Shown: positions 1 through 8,055, counted from the stretch's first letter. The stretch: 26,851 bases of DNA from Candidatus Peribacteria bacterium (GCA_031280545.1 JAITGP010000038.1:1-26851); one strand, 5' to 3'. Notes: generated by a model from the sequence alone, not told the origin. Numbers and translations are program-made.

Positions 1-1
1 T

Positions 2-505
2 CTCACCGCTTACGAATGGGCATATCAAAACGGAATCACAACGATGGATACCTATGAAAAGGCAAGAATCATGGATCCCATTACGAGAGAAGAAATGGCG
101 AAAATGATCTCTGTGTATGCAACGACATTCTTAGATAAAAAGCCAGATTTAACTAAATCTGCTTGTAGTCAGTTTGAGGATCTTTCTGTCACTACGGTGG
201 AAATGCAACACTATATGACACTTTCGTGTCAGTTAGGATTGATGGGAATGAATGGTGATGGAGTCGGAGTACAGCTTCGTTTTAATCCCTATCCATGGTT
301 GACGAGAGCAGAAGCAGGAACAGTTCTCTCCAGAATGTTTCGAGGGCTGCAGTATGCAACTCAACTTGGTGATGAAACGTATTATGGTAAACATTTACAA
401 GCATTGAAAAAAGCAGGTATTATGAATTATATTTCTGATCCGAGTCTGCTGGAACTTAGAGGAAATATCTTTATCATGCTGATGAGACCACAAAAAAATA
501 GCTAA
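2..505 (+). CDS. S-layer homology (SLH) domain protein, C-terminal end (5' truncated)
   Basis: The frame is open from base 2, so the gene starts upstream of the window and only the last 167 residues are visible. They form about three SLH-like modules. The first has AYEWAYQNGI followed by the typical DPITREEMAKM. The second has LTRAEAGTVLSRMF. The third is a degenerate C-terminal module beginning HLQALKKAGIM. In known families SLH triplets bind cell-wall polymers and anchor proteins to the cell surface, so a surface or envelope protein is likely. There is no UGA codon in this part. The gene ends with TAA just before a stem-loop shared with the converging transporter gene. What the missing N-terminal part does cannot be seen. 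Confidence 0.8.
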   Translation, partial: LTAYEWAYQNGITTMDTYEKARIMDPITREEMAKMISVYATTFLDKKPDLTKSACSQFEDLSVTTVEMQHYMTLSCQLGLMGMNGDGVGVQLRFNPYPWLTRAEAGTVLSRMFRGLQYATQLGDETYYGKHLQALKKAGIMNYISDPSLLELRGNIFIMLMRPQKNS

Positions 506-506
506 T

Positions 507-534
507 AAAAAGGGAGGGTTAGTCCCTCCTTTTT
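507..534. terminator. Bidirectional terminator between converging genes
   Basis: The arm AAAAAGG(G)AGGG pairs with CCCTCCTTTTT around a TTAGT loop, with one bulged G. A-runs and T-runs flank the stem, so it can act as an intrinsic terminator on both strands. It follows the SLH gene stop at once and overlaps the TAA stop of the leftward formate transporter (519-521). Confidence 0.75.
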
Positions 535-1301
535 CCATAGAGTCCTCGATAGAGGAGTCCTATAAAGATTGCTCCGCCGATAATATTTCCTATAGTCACG
601 GGTAAGAAATTATGAAGAAGCATTTCTCAGATGTTTGTCTCTAGCCCTAACAGGTAAGCATAAGGCAGATAGAACATATTTGCGACACTATGCTCAAATC
701 CACAAGCTACAAACGCCGTGACGGGAAAGACGATTCCTGCAATTTTATCTACTGCTCTTTTTCCTGCTCGGGCGAGTCGAACTCCTAGACAGACGAGAAT
801 ATTACATAAGATCCCCAAACTCATGGCTTGTAAAAATCCGTAATGCAATTTTTTTATTCCCAGGCTGAGAATGGTTTCTGTGATTCCTCCGCTATTGAAG
901 GTATGCCAACCAGCAATGAACAAAAGCCCAATTAAAATTAGAGCTCCGATGAAGTTGCTGATCCAGATGAGGCTCAGATTTTTTATCCATTTTCCGAGAG
1001 AAATTCTTTTATCTAGCCAAGCGGTAATCATGAGTGCATCTCCTGTAAAAAGCTCTGCTCCTGCGATCATCACCAAGATTAATCAGATAGAAAAAGCTAA
1101 TCCTGCAATGAGTTTTACGAGTCAATAGGGGAGTACTTCAAGTCCGCTGATAGAGTTGATGGAGAACATCGCTCCGATTCCGATAAACATTCCAGCAAGG
1201 ATTCCATTGATTAGGATTTTGTAGAGAGGTTTATTCGTTTTTTCTACAGCTACTTCGGTAGATTTTGCGGTGATCTCCGCGGGGGTAAGTGTTTCGTTCA
1301 T
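519..1301 (-). CDS. focA: Formate/nitrite transporter (FNT family)
   Basis: A 260-residue integral membrane protein of normal FNT length. FNT pentamers move formate or nitrite across the cytoplasmic membrane. The family signature is clear: GLILVMIAGAELFTGDALM in the middle, where the first Gly is a UGA, and NFLPVTIGNIIGGA near the C terminus. Three in-frame UGAs (residues 60, 73 and 225) are read as Gly; under the standard code only a 149-residue fragment would remain. ATG at 1301 gives the normal N terminus and is preceded by the pyrimidine-rich tract ATCCCTCCA rather than a Shine-Dalgarno. The gene lies 38 nt downstream of a PFL activating enzyme on the same strand. That supports formate as the substrate, although the symbol rests on family and context. 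Confidence 0.93.
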
Positions 1302-1339
1302 TGGAGGGATAATTAGTTAAAATTAAATGACAAATGGTA

Positions 1340-2098
1340 TTATCCTCTGATAAAGACGTTATCTGTGTATTCATTCAGGATTTTTTTTACAGTTTCTAAT
1401 TCTTCTATGGTACTGGCATGGAGCCCATCTAGAGGGTAGTCTCGACCAAGTTTATCTCGCTTGCTTCTTCCTAGGTTGTGGTAGGGGAGGAGTTCGATTC
1501 TTTGGAAATTTGGTAGAGTTTGGAGAAATTCCCCGAGGAGTCTGATATCAGCTTCTTGGTCAGTTCGTCCAGGAACGACTACGTATCTTATTCGGTAGGT
1601 TTTCCCTTGCTCATCAATGTATCTCACAAAATTCATGGGGTGTTGGTTGTCTAGTCCTGTGAGTTCTTTGTGTTTTTCAGGATTGGCTTGTTTAATGTCG
1701 GGGAGGAGGTGATTGGTGTACTTTAGACATTCTTTTACGTCCTCATTTAGCAAGTATGCATTCGTATCAATACAAGTATGGAATCCATTTTCTTGCAAGA
1801 GCTTCAAAACAGGAGCGAGTTCTTTGGCTTGTAAAAGTGGTTCTCCTCCAGAGAAAGTGATTCCTCCTGTATCGCCAAAATATTCTTTCTGCTTTGTGGC
1901 GAGTGCTAAAATATCTTCGGCAGACATTAAACCTCTTTGCCTTTCGGGCATTCCCTCTGAAAGGGGCAAACCAGAAGGTATGGTATCAGGATTTTGACAG
2001 TATTTACAACGGAACATACATCATTGCAAAAAAACAACAAGTCTGATTCCTGGACCGTCTTGGGTTGCAAAAGTTTCATAAGAATGTACGTGTAGCAT
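1340..2098 (-). CDS. pflA: Pyruvate formate-lyase activating enzyme (radical SAM)
   Basis: A 252-residue radical-SAM protein. PflA installs the glycyl radical on pyruvate formate-lyase, which splits pyruvate into acetyl-CoA and formate. The N terminus reads HSYETFATQDGPGIR, then the cluster motif C27-MFR-C31-KY-C34 and the SAM-binding GGITFSGGEP. The Gly before C27 (VVFLQGC) is a UGA at 2021-2023. Without reassignment the frame would begin at 2017 and lose C27 and the DGPGIR segment. ATG at 2098 restores the full family length and follows the C/T tract CTTACCC. The formate transporter is next in the same direction. The pyruvate formate-lyase itself is not in the window. A related glycyl-radical-enzyme activase cannot be fully excluded, but the spacing and sequence fit PflA best. 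Confidence 0.93.
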
Positions 2099-2121
2099 GG
2101 GTAAGATTACAGATGTAAAAT

Positions 2122-2135
2122 CCCGAACCTTCGGG
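2122..2135. terminator. Short hairpin between sufB and pflA
   Basis: CCCGAA and TTCGGG are perfect inverted arms almost without a loop. On the minus strand they are followed by ATTTTAC. It sits in the 76-nt gap between the sufB stop and the pflA start. It could be a weak terminator or an mRNA-processing hairpin; the U-tract is poor. Confidence 0.35.
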
Positions 2136-2174
2136 AAGATTATGATTACAGAAGATTAAATGACGGGCTGTGGT

Positions 2175-3590
2175 TTATCCGATACTGCCTTCCATTTCAA
2201 GCTCGATGAGATGATTGAGTTCACCAGCGTATTCGAGAGGGAGCTTTTTTACGATGGAAGAGATGAAACCATTTACTAGCATTGCCATTGCTTTTTCTTC
2301 ACTTAGTCCTCTACTCATCAGATAAAAAAGCTGAGCGGTATCTATTTTTCCAGCAGAGGCTTCATGAGAAACAGTGGCATCATTGGTATATACTTTAACG
2401 GTTGGAATCGTATCAGAGCGGGAAATGGTATCAAGCAAGAGAGCATCACATTTGGTGGAGGTGGTGGCATTGTGGGCGGAAGCGTGGATTTCTATGAGTC
2501 CTCTGTAGGTGGAGATTCCTCCATCTTTGGAAATGGATTTGGAAATGATCTTGGATGAAGTATTCTCTCCGATGTGGATGACTTTTGCTCCAACATCTTG
2601 ATTCTGATTTTTTGAAGCTACTACCACAGAAATGTTGTCAGATTTCGCATTCTTCCCTTGGAGGATAGAGCAGGGATAAAGCATAGTTGCACCAGATCAT
2701 AGGTTTCCTCAAATTCGTTCCATAAAACTATTTTCTCCTATAATGGCACGTTTGGTATTGAGATTGTAGGTATTTAAGGATCGATTTTCTACGGAGGAAT
2801 ATCTCATTTTTGCGTTTTTCCCAATGAAGATTTCTACGCAACCTGCATGAATGGACTTTTGATCGAATTTTGGAGCAGAACATCCTTCGATATATTCAGC
2901 TTGAGTGTCTTCTTCTAGGATGATAAGAGTATGCTCAAATTGTCCTCCTTCTAGGGTATTCATACGGAAATAGGCTTGTAAGGGATCTGGCAGTTTTATT
3001 CCTTTTGGGATGTAGATGAACGTTCCTCCGCTTCGTACTGCTCCGTGGAGAGCTACAAATTTATGGTCTGTTGGCGGGACGAGTTTCATAAAATGCTGAC
3101 GCACGAGTTCGGGATGTTCACGGATGGCTTCAGACATATCTTGGAAAATGATTCAGCTTTTTATTCGTTTTTCTTTGAGTTTGTGATAGATGACAGTGGA
3201 ATCATATTGTCCACCCACTCCAGCGAGGTACTTTTTTTCTGCTTCAGGGATTTGGAGGCGGTCGAAAATGTTTTTGATGTTTGTGGGGACGTTTTCTCGG
3301 GAATCTGGTGTGGTCCCCCCCTTGTCGCCATTCGGCGACGTTCCCCCTCATAAGGGGGAAACCATACTTGGACGAGCATAGTAGACGATATTTTCTAGGT
3401 GGAGAGAGGAGAGATCTGGTCAAAATTTTGGATCTTTGGATTGCTGAAAAACCTCCAGACAATGCAGTCTATGCTCAAGCATTCGATCTGGCTCGTGGAG
3501 GTCGGCAGAAATCTTTCTGATGGTGTCTTCGGTGAGTCCTTTAAGAAAGATTTCATAGGAAATGGTATCTGCTTTCTGAAGGTAATGCAC
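2175..3590 (-). CDS. sufB: Fe-S cluster assembly scaffold SufB (UGA-recoded, with in-frame repeat insert)
   Basis: A 471-residue protein at the normal SufB length. SufB is the core of the SufBCD scaffold that builds Fe-S clusters with sulfur from SufS. Visible blocks in order are GLTEDTIRKISADLHEPDRM, FDRLQIPEAEKKYLAGVGGQY, IREHPELV, ALHGAVRSGGTFIYIP, GGNLGSGATMLYPCSIL, TKCDALLL and SHEASAGKID. The Cys of TKCD and the His-Glu of SHEA match conserved SufB residues. Five UGAs (residues 57, 81, 146, 294 and 298) are read as Gly; three fall in strongly conserved positions (FGPD and the two in IGGNLG). A GC-rich palindromic repeat at 3315-3358 adds residues in a linker without breaking the frame. 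The start is uncertain: GTG at 3590 is the only initiator in this frame after the upstream gene that gives the family length, and no Shine-Dalgarno is seen. sufC and sufD are absent from the window; sufS lies at 24142. Confidence 0.92.
3315..3358. repeat. GC-rich palindromic element inserted in frame in sufB
   Basis: The element contains two perfect hairpins: GTCGCC-ATTC-GGCGAC (3324-3339) and CCCCCT-CATA-AGGGGG (3343-3358). An outer CCCCCTT (3317-3323) can also pair with AAGGGGG (3352-3358). It is far more GC-rich than the surrounding gene. Read on the minus strand it adds roughly SPLGGGTSPNGDKGG to SufB, between the conserved IVYYARPSM and ENVPTNIKNIFDRL blocks. One of its codons is a UGA (3348-3350), so the insert is readable only with UGA as an amino acid. 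Confidence 0.8.
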
Positions 3591-3619
3591 GGGGTAATTG
3601 CAATGATAAAGTCTGATTT

Positions 3620-4117
3620 TTATAAGGTTTCGAGTTGGTAGCCATGAGCGTCTGCAAAGGTTTTTTGTACAGCAGTGAGCTCGGTATAGGCATTAGTAGT
3701 AGCATCTGCTAGGCTGGAAAGTTCGCTTTCTAGGGTGAGATAGCTAGTTTCTTGTGCAGGTGTGAATTCTGCAAGGTCTTGGTAAGCGAAGATTGCTTCT
3801 AATTTTTCTAGGTAGGCTACTTCGGTTTGGAGGTAGTTGTTGCTAGTGTCTCTGAGCGAAGTATCATTATCGAATCCTTCGAGCTTCGCGGTATCAGCTT
3901 GAGCGTCTTTACAGGTTTCTGTAGCTGTGGCATGAAGCGTTTGAGCTGTGGTGTAGCTTTCTTGGTCAATGGCATCTCGCATGAGATCTTCGGCAGTAGT
4001 ACATTTTTCTACTAAGTTTACTAATTTTTCGTTGTAGTCAGCACTGGTATCTTTTCCACATCCAGAGAGGGAAAAAAGGCTGAGAGTGAAGAGGGATACT
4101 ATGAGAATTTTTTTCAT
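3620..4117 (-). CDS. Small lipoprotein of unknown function
   Basis: A 165-residue secreted lipoprotein. The N terminus MKKILIVSLFTLSLFSLSGC is a lipoprotein signal peptide with lipobox LSGC, so the mature protein should be lipid-anchored at Cys20 on the outer face of the membrane. The rest is acidic, Ala/Thr-rich and predicted mostly helical (for example ETCKDAQADTAKLEGF), with three further Cys. I recognise no domain. It contains no UGA codon. ATG at 4117 is preceded by the tract ATCCTCTC. It ends 29 nt before the GTG start of sufB on the same strand and may be co-transcribed with it, although a functional link is not obvious. Confidence 0.8.
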   Translation of the reverse strand: MKKILIVSLFTLSLFSLSGCGKDTSADYNEKLVNLVEKCTTAEDLMRDAIDQESYTTAQTLHATATETCKDAQADTAKLEGFDNDTSLRDTSNNYLQTEVAYLEKLEAIFAYQDLAEFTPAQETSYLTLESELSSLADATTNAYTELTAVQKTFADAHGYQLETL

Positions 4118-4140
4118 GAGAGGATGATCAAAAACTAAAA

Positions 4141-4164
4141 GCTCTAGTGTTTCTTACACTAGCT
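4141..4164 (-). terminator. Hairpin between the SIMPL gene and the lipoprotein gene
   Basis: CTAGTGT (4144-4150) pairs perfectly with ACACTAG (4156-4162) around a 5-nt loop. On the minus strand it is followed by AGCTTTTAGTTTTT, so it looks like an intrinsic terminator for the DUF541 gene. As it also lies just upstream of the lipoprotein start it could act as an attenuator. Confidence 0.5.
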
Positions 4165-4220
4165 ATTTGATGCTGAAAATCAAGGGATAATCTATTGAGG
4201 TTGTATTTTTGTTTTGTAAG

Positions 4221-4243
4221 TGTTGGGTTTTGTAGCCCCAACA
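4221..4243. repeat. Intergenic inverted repeat TGTTGGG/CCCAACA
   Basis: A perfect 7-bp inverted repeat with a 9-nt loop in the 252-nt gap between the lipoprotein and SIMPL genes. It is the first of three repeat features crowded into this gap and has no flanking T-run. Confidence 0.5.
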
Positions 4244-4270
4244 GGATTTGGATAGGATTCGGATAGATTC

Positions 4271-4296
4271 GGACAGGTACAAGACCTGTCCCTACG
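4271..4296. repeat. Dispersed-type palindrome GGACAGGT/ACCTGTCC followed by CTACGAA
   Basis: A perfect 8-bp stem GGACAGGT-ACAAG-ACCTGTCC with CTACGAA directly after it. Read on the other strand it begins GTAGGGACAGG. It shares this layout (GTAGGG immediately before a short perfect hairpin) with the element at 15576-15601. Both look like members of a dispersed family of extragenic palindromes. Confidence 0.6.
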
Positions 4297-4320
4297 AAAG
4301 GTTTGGGTGTGATATTATTG

Positions 4321-4359
4321 TATTATTGTGGAGTATTATTGTGGAGTATTATTGTGGGG
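4321..4359. repeat. Tandem repeat, three copies of a 13-bp unit
   Basis: TATTATTGTGGAG is repeated three times head to tail (third copy ends GGGG), preceded by an 8-nt partial copy at 4313-4320. It lies directly downstream of the SIMPL gene stop. Copy number could vary by slippage. Confidence 0.85.
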
Positions 4360-4369
4360 TGTTTTATGA

Positions 4370-5116
4370 TTACTTTATCTCATAGCTTACACTTACATTT
4401 ACGATTACTTCGTTCTCTCCTGCTTCTAGACCAACACTATTGTAGGCTTCTTCACTTGTGTCGTTAGAGAGGACTTTGGCATTTGCGTAAACGGGATAGT
4501 AGCCTCCAGCACTAATACTTTCTGAAATTTGGACAGCTTTCCCTAATTTTACTCCTGCTACATCGGCGAGTTGTTGTGCTTTGGCTTTAGCGTTTTCGAG
4601 GGCGAGGGTTCTGGCATCTTTTTCTCCTGTAGCTTTGTCAGTGACAGAGAAGGTGCTACCGTTGATGTTGATATTTCCGACCGTAGGTGCTGCACTCAAG
4701 ACTTTTTGTCCGAGTTCTACGAAGTCTTTTCCATTGAGGATTACAGTAATATTTTGGCTGGCGTTGTATCCATCGGGTATTTGTTTACTGGTTTGACTAT
4801 CTCGGTAATAATTCTGGTATACAGAATAATTTGAAGTCTGGATCTGTTTTTTTCCTACTCCTAGTTCACCGATTAGGGTGATGAATTTTGAGCTGATTTC
4901 GTCGATTTTTTTCTGAGCTTCTTTGGTGGAGTCAGCTTTTTCTTGGATACTGAAATTGAGGGTGAGGGTGTCAGGTTGGACTTTGGCGATCCCTTTTCCA
5001 GAGACGCTGATTCCTGTGGAACCATCTAGGTTGTGGTCGGGTTTGAAGGTGTAGATGAGCGTGGAGCATACGATGATGATCGCGAGGAAACCGAGGAGTC
5101 TGTCGGTGGTGGTCAT
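4370..5116 (-). CDS. SIMPL (DUF541) domain envelope protein
   Basis: A 248-residue protein with one N-terminal membrane anchor (LLGFLAIIIVCSTLIYTF) and an exported SIMPL/DUF541 domain. Diagnostic segments are ISVSGKGIAKVQPDTLTL, QTSNYSVYQNY, then ARTLALENAKAKAQQLADVAGVKLG and a final VIVNVSVSYEIK. Family members such as Brucella BP26 and E. coli YggE are periplasmic or membrane-associated and oligomerise; their biochemical role is not settled. Length and architecture are normal. There is no UGA codon. ATG at 5116 follows the pyrimidine tract CACTTCCAC. It is the first gene of the leftward block, diverging from the Bro-N gene with about 150 nt between starts. Confidence 0.88.
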   Translation of the reverse strand: MTTTDRLLGFLAIIIVCSTLIYTFKPDHNLDGSTGISVSGKGIAKVQPDTLTLNFSIQEKADSTKEAQKKIDEISSKFITLIGELGVGKKQIQTSNYSVYQNYYRDSQTSKQIPDGYNASQNITVILNGKDFVELGQKVLSAAPTVGNININGSTFSVTDKATGEKDARTLALENAKAKAQQLADVAGVKLGKAVQISESISAGGYYPVYANAKVLSNDTSEEAYNSVGLEAGENEVIVNVSVSYEIK

Positions 5117-5193
5117 GTGGAAGTGATTAAAAAGTAAAGATGTAGATGTAACGAAGGAAGGGGGGATTTTGTGACGGAGATTAAAAAAAACTC

Positions 5194-5221
5194 TTGAAAT
5201 ATTCTAATGAAAGTATATAAA
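5194..5221 (+). promoter_or_regulatory. Candidate promoter of the Bro-N gene
   Basis: TTGAAA (5194-5199) and TATAAA (5216-5221) are 16 nt apart. Transcription from it would begin near 5228, downstream of the ATG at 5207, which supports the ATG at 5267 as the real start. Confidence 0.45.
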
Positions 5222-5266
5222 AGTGTTGTCAAAATAATTATGTTTATCTCTTCTAATACTATACTT

Positions 5267-6112
5267 ATGATTACTACAGAAACTAAAAAATCTCAAAACA
5301 AAATTGCAATTTTTGAAGGGAACGAAATTAGAAAAACTCTGTATCATGAAGAGCGACGATTTTCTTTGGAAGATATTGTTCTTGTCTTGACGGAAAGTAC
5401 TGATCCAAAACAATATATTAATAAAATGAGAAATAGGGATGAAGAACTAAAAAAAGGGTGGGTACAAATTGTACATACCCTTGAGATACAAACAAAATGA
5501 TGAAAACAAAAAATTAACTGTGTGAATACCAAAGGAGCATTTAGAATTATTCAATCTATTCCCTCTCCTAGGGCTGAACCTTTTAAACAATGGTTAGCGC
5601 AGGTGGGATATGAAAGAATTCAAGAAATTGAAGATCCAGAATTGGCCATGAAGAGAATGATAGAAACCTATGAAAAAAAATGATACCCTCAAGAATGGAT
5701 TGATATTAGAACTCGTGGAATTCCAGTCAGAAAAGAATTAACAAAAGAGCGAGATCAAAGATGAGCAGAAAATGCTTACGGAATTCTTACAAATGAGATT
5801 TATAAGGCATACTCTGGTATGAATACAGCAGAATGGAAAAACTTTAAAGGCATGAAAATTTGAAATCTTCGTGATGGAATGAGTCCAACAGAGTTGATCC
5901 TTACTATGTTAGCAGAGCAGGCTACTACTGATATTACTAGAACTCGTGATGCAGAAGGGGTTGAAGAGTTAATAAAAGCGAGTAAAGATTGAGGGAAAGT
6001 AGCATTTCAAGCAAGGCAGGAGTTGATTCAGCAAACTGGACAAGATCCTATTACTCATAAAGATTTTCTAAAAGAAATGAAGGAAAACAAAAAAATATGA
6101 AAGGGTAAGTAA
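5267..6112 (+). CDS. Bro-N domain protein (phage antirepressor type)
   Basis: A 281-residue protein. The N-terminal half is a Bro-N domain: KIAIFEGNEIRKTLYHEE, DIVLVLTESTDPKQYINKM, then KINCVNTKGAFRIIQSIPSP and AEPFKQWLAQVGYERIQEI. Bro-N domains occur in phage antirepressors and baculovirus Bro proteins, often as DNA-binding modules. The C-terminal half (GAENAYGILTNEIYKAYSGM, LRDGMSPTELILTMLAEQATTDI) is the helical tail often joined to Bro-N in bacterial homologues. Seven UGAs are read as Gly, including a tandem pair at 5498-5503 (TKGGKQKIN). ATG at 5267 is chosen over 5207 because the domain starts just after it and a promoter overlaps 5207. No phage structural genes adjoin, so it may be a domesticated regulator or a phage remnant. 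Confidence 0.87.
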
Positions 6113-6123
6113 ATACTTTCTCC

Positions 6124-6151
6124 TTGACAAACCCAAGAAGATGACTATACT
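6124..6151 (+). promoter_or_regulatory. Strong sigma-70-like promoter of the T9SS-tagged protein
   Basis: A consensus TTGACA (6124-6129) and TATACT (6146-6151) are 16 nt apart. The promoter overlaps an upstream in-frame ATG at 6141, so that ATG cannot be the start used. The leader after it is A-rich. Confidence 0.65.
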
Positions 6152-6206
6152 ATATAAAAACAAAAGTATAGAGAAAATACTAAAAAACAAATTAAAACAA
6201 ATAAAA

Positions 6207-8048
6207 ATGAAAACAAAAATTTTTTGGTTCGCCCTTTTGGCGATCCTGTTCTCAGTGAACAATAGTAGCTGGGCACAAGACTATGCAGGGAGCAAGACAG
6301 TGACTTCCGCGGGGAATGTGGATCTTTCAGAGTGGATTGTCCCGACAGGCCAGTTGAATCAGAGATATCTTTTGAAAATTGTTGCAGAACTTGTTGATCC
6401 TCAGTTAGTTAAGACAGGAGTGACTGATTGGACATCTGTAAGTCGTTCTTTCCCTAATAATTATCCTGATCTCTTGATATGGGTGAATGAACAGTGGGCA
6501 CCGAGTAGTTTGCCTGGTCCATATGTGATTTATGGAGATGGTACTGTAGCTTATGATGTTTCTTATATCTCATGGCCTGAGATATGGGTCAATGGCGTTA
6601 AGGTCGGGAATATTGCTGACAATGGTACAAGGTGGATTCCGACAGGAAGTACTACGTGGGGACAAGTGGGGGAAAGTGGAGGATATGTAGAGATTCGACC
6701 AGCTTCTGTTACAGATGTGGTAGAACTAAGATTAAATTCTTTTTTTGCTGGTAATGGTGGAAATAATCTTTTACGTCTGAATAATGTTATTCAGACTCCA
6801 TATAATCAATCAGTGTATGTTTTGAGTAATGGTATTTTCCAGCTTACAACTTCTTCTGGTGGTTATGGCTCAAATAATGTTATAGACTTTTCTGTTCAAT
6901 TCTCTTCCTCTCCAGTACAGTATACGATTACTACTACAGTTGATCCCAATTCAATTCTTACTCCTAGTGGAGAAGTCAGTGTAAATGTTGGTGGAAGTCA
7001 AACTTTCATAGCTTCCTATAGCAATGGGTATGAACGAAATCAATTGTTGGTGGATGGAAGCACGGTGGTGAATGCTAATACGTATACGTTTACGAGTGTT
7101 AGTGCTAATCATACGATTAGCCTGACTTCAAAAGCGATTGTGTATAGCATTACCTACCATGCTAATGGAGGAAGTGGTGCTAGTAATAGCACGTATACCA
7201 TCGAGAGTTCAACAATTACTTTACCTACTCCAACTAAAGAAGGTAATACTTTCAAAGGTTGGTATGGTAATGTAAGTTTAACAGGGGAGGTTGTTGTTTC
7301 GATTCCATCGGGAAGTACGGGGAATAAGGAATATTGGGCAAAATGGGAAGCAAATGCTCCTACGCAGTATACGATTACTGCAACGGGTGATTCTCATGGT
7401 TTCCTGAGTCCAAGTGGGGTGATCACGGTGAATGCTGGTGAAAGTAAAACCTTCACCACTTCATATGATCCTGGATATGAACGTGATAAACTTTTGGTGA
7501 ATGGTGTTGATGCAAATGCAAATACGCATACGTTTGTAAATATTCAGGAAAGCCAGACAATCACTCTGACCTCTAAAGCAATTGTATATAATATTACCTA
7601 TTACCTCAATGGAGGAACTGGTGCAGAAAATGTTACCTATACTATTGAGACGGGAGCTATTAGTTTGCCGATTCCTGAAAAAGTGAATAATCACTTTGAA
7701 GGGTGGTATGATAATACGGGTTTGTTGGGTGATCCTATTGTTGTGCTTCCTGCGGGAAGTACGGGAAATAAGGAATACTGGGCGAAATGGTCTATCCCTG
7801 ATGGGATAGAGGAGATTGAGAATATAGATTTTCAAGTCTATCCTAATCCCGTTCAATCAGTTTTATTCTTTACATCGGATTCTCCGATTAAGCGAGTGGC
7901 TATTTACGCTCTCTCGGGGAATAAAGCTTTAGAAAAGGTAGGAGATACTAGAGAAGTGGAAGTTTCTTCCCTTCATCCAGGGGTCTATATTGTGCGAATT
8001 GTTTTGGGAAATGGGAAAACTATTTCCCAAAAACTTGTGAAATACTAA
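6207..8048 (+). CDS. Secreted InlB-repeat protein with T9SS type A sorting domain
   Basis: A 613-residue secreted protein. ATG at 6207 gives a clean signal peptide (MKTKIFWFALLAILFSV...SWAQ); the in-frame ATG at 6141 lies inside the promoter. After a unique beta-rich region come two tandem repeats of about 140 residues, each ending in a Listeria-Bacteroides (InlB B) repeat with signatures such as ITYYLNGGTGAENVTYTIE and GSTGNKEYWAKW. The C terminus (FQVYPNPVQSVLFF ... LHPGVYIVRIVLGNGKTI) matches the type IX secretion sorting domain, which Bacteroidota use to export and anchor proteins. All 57 glycines that I count use GGN and none uses UGA, unlike the surface protein next door. The leader before ATG is A-rich, as in Bacteroidota. 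Acquisition from Bacteroidota is likely. No T9SS machinery is visible here. Confidence 0.88.
   Translation: MKTKIFWFALLAILFSVNNSSWAQDYAGSKTVTSAGNVDLSEWIVPTGQLNQRYLLKIVAELVDPQLVKTGVTDWTSVSRSFPNNYPDLLIWVNEQWAPSSLPGPYVIYGDGTVAYDVSYISWPEIWVNGVKVGNIADNGTRWIPTGSTTWGQVGESGGYVEIRPASVTDVVELRLNSFFAGNGGNNLLRLNNVIQTPYNQSVYVLSNGIFQLTTSSGGYGSNNVIDFSVQFSSSPVQYTITTTVDPNSILTPSGEVSVNVGGSQTFIASYSNGYERNQLLVDGSTVVNANTYTFTSVSANHTISLTSKAIVYSITYHANGGSGASNSTYTIESSTITLPTPTKEGNTFKGWYGNVSLTGEVVVSIPSGSTGNKEYWAKWEANAPTQYTITATGDSHGFLSPSGVITVNAGESKTFTTSYDPGYERDKLLVNGVDANANTHTFVNIQESQTITLTSKAIVYNITYYLNGGTGAENVTYTIETGAISLPIPEKVNNHFEGWYDNTGLLGDPIVVLPAGSTGNKEYWAKWSIPDGIEEIENIDFQVYPNPVQSVLFFTSDSPIKRVAIYALSGNKALEKVGDTREVEVSSLHPGVYIVRIVLGNGKTISQKLVKY
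6921..7790 (+). repeat. Two tandem ~425-bp coding repeats
   Basis: Copy 1 (6921-7346) and copy 2 (7368-7790) align along their length at protein level. At DNA level they match closely at the ends: both begin with TATACGATTACT, and the GGGAAGTACGG...AATAAGGAAT segment near the end differs by only a few bases. They encode the two InlB-type modules and point to internal duplication. Confidence 0.8.
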
Positions 8049-8055
8049 TTATTTA

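Noticed and set aside
871..1128. Plus-strand open frame of 85 codons
   Set aside because: It is the antisense shadow of the formate transporter, whose signature residues are clear on the minus strand.
2098..2160. tRNA-like sequence with GGTTCGGGATT upstream of pflA
   Set aside because: No cloverleaf can be drawn. The motif is only one arm of the short CCCGAA hairpin.
3161..3520. Several short overlapping frames around the GC-rich repeat in sufB
   Set aside because: They are by-products of the palindrome and of the UGA codons in sufB. The SufB frame explains the whole stretch.
4321..4359. CRISPR array
   Set aside because: Units are 13 bp and directly adjacent without spacers, and there are no cas genes. 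The same holds for the array at 15485-15575.
5207..5266. Upstream start of the Bro-N protein
   Set aside because: The 20 extra residues are not domain-like, and the best promoter places the transcript start downstream of this ATG.
6141..6206. Upstream start of the T9SS-tagged protein
   Set aside because: The ATG lies inside the -10 region, and starting at 6207 puts the signal peptide at the N terminus.
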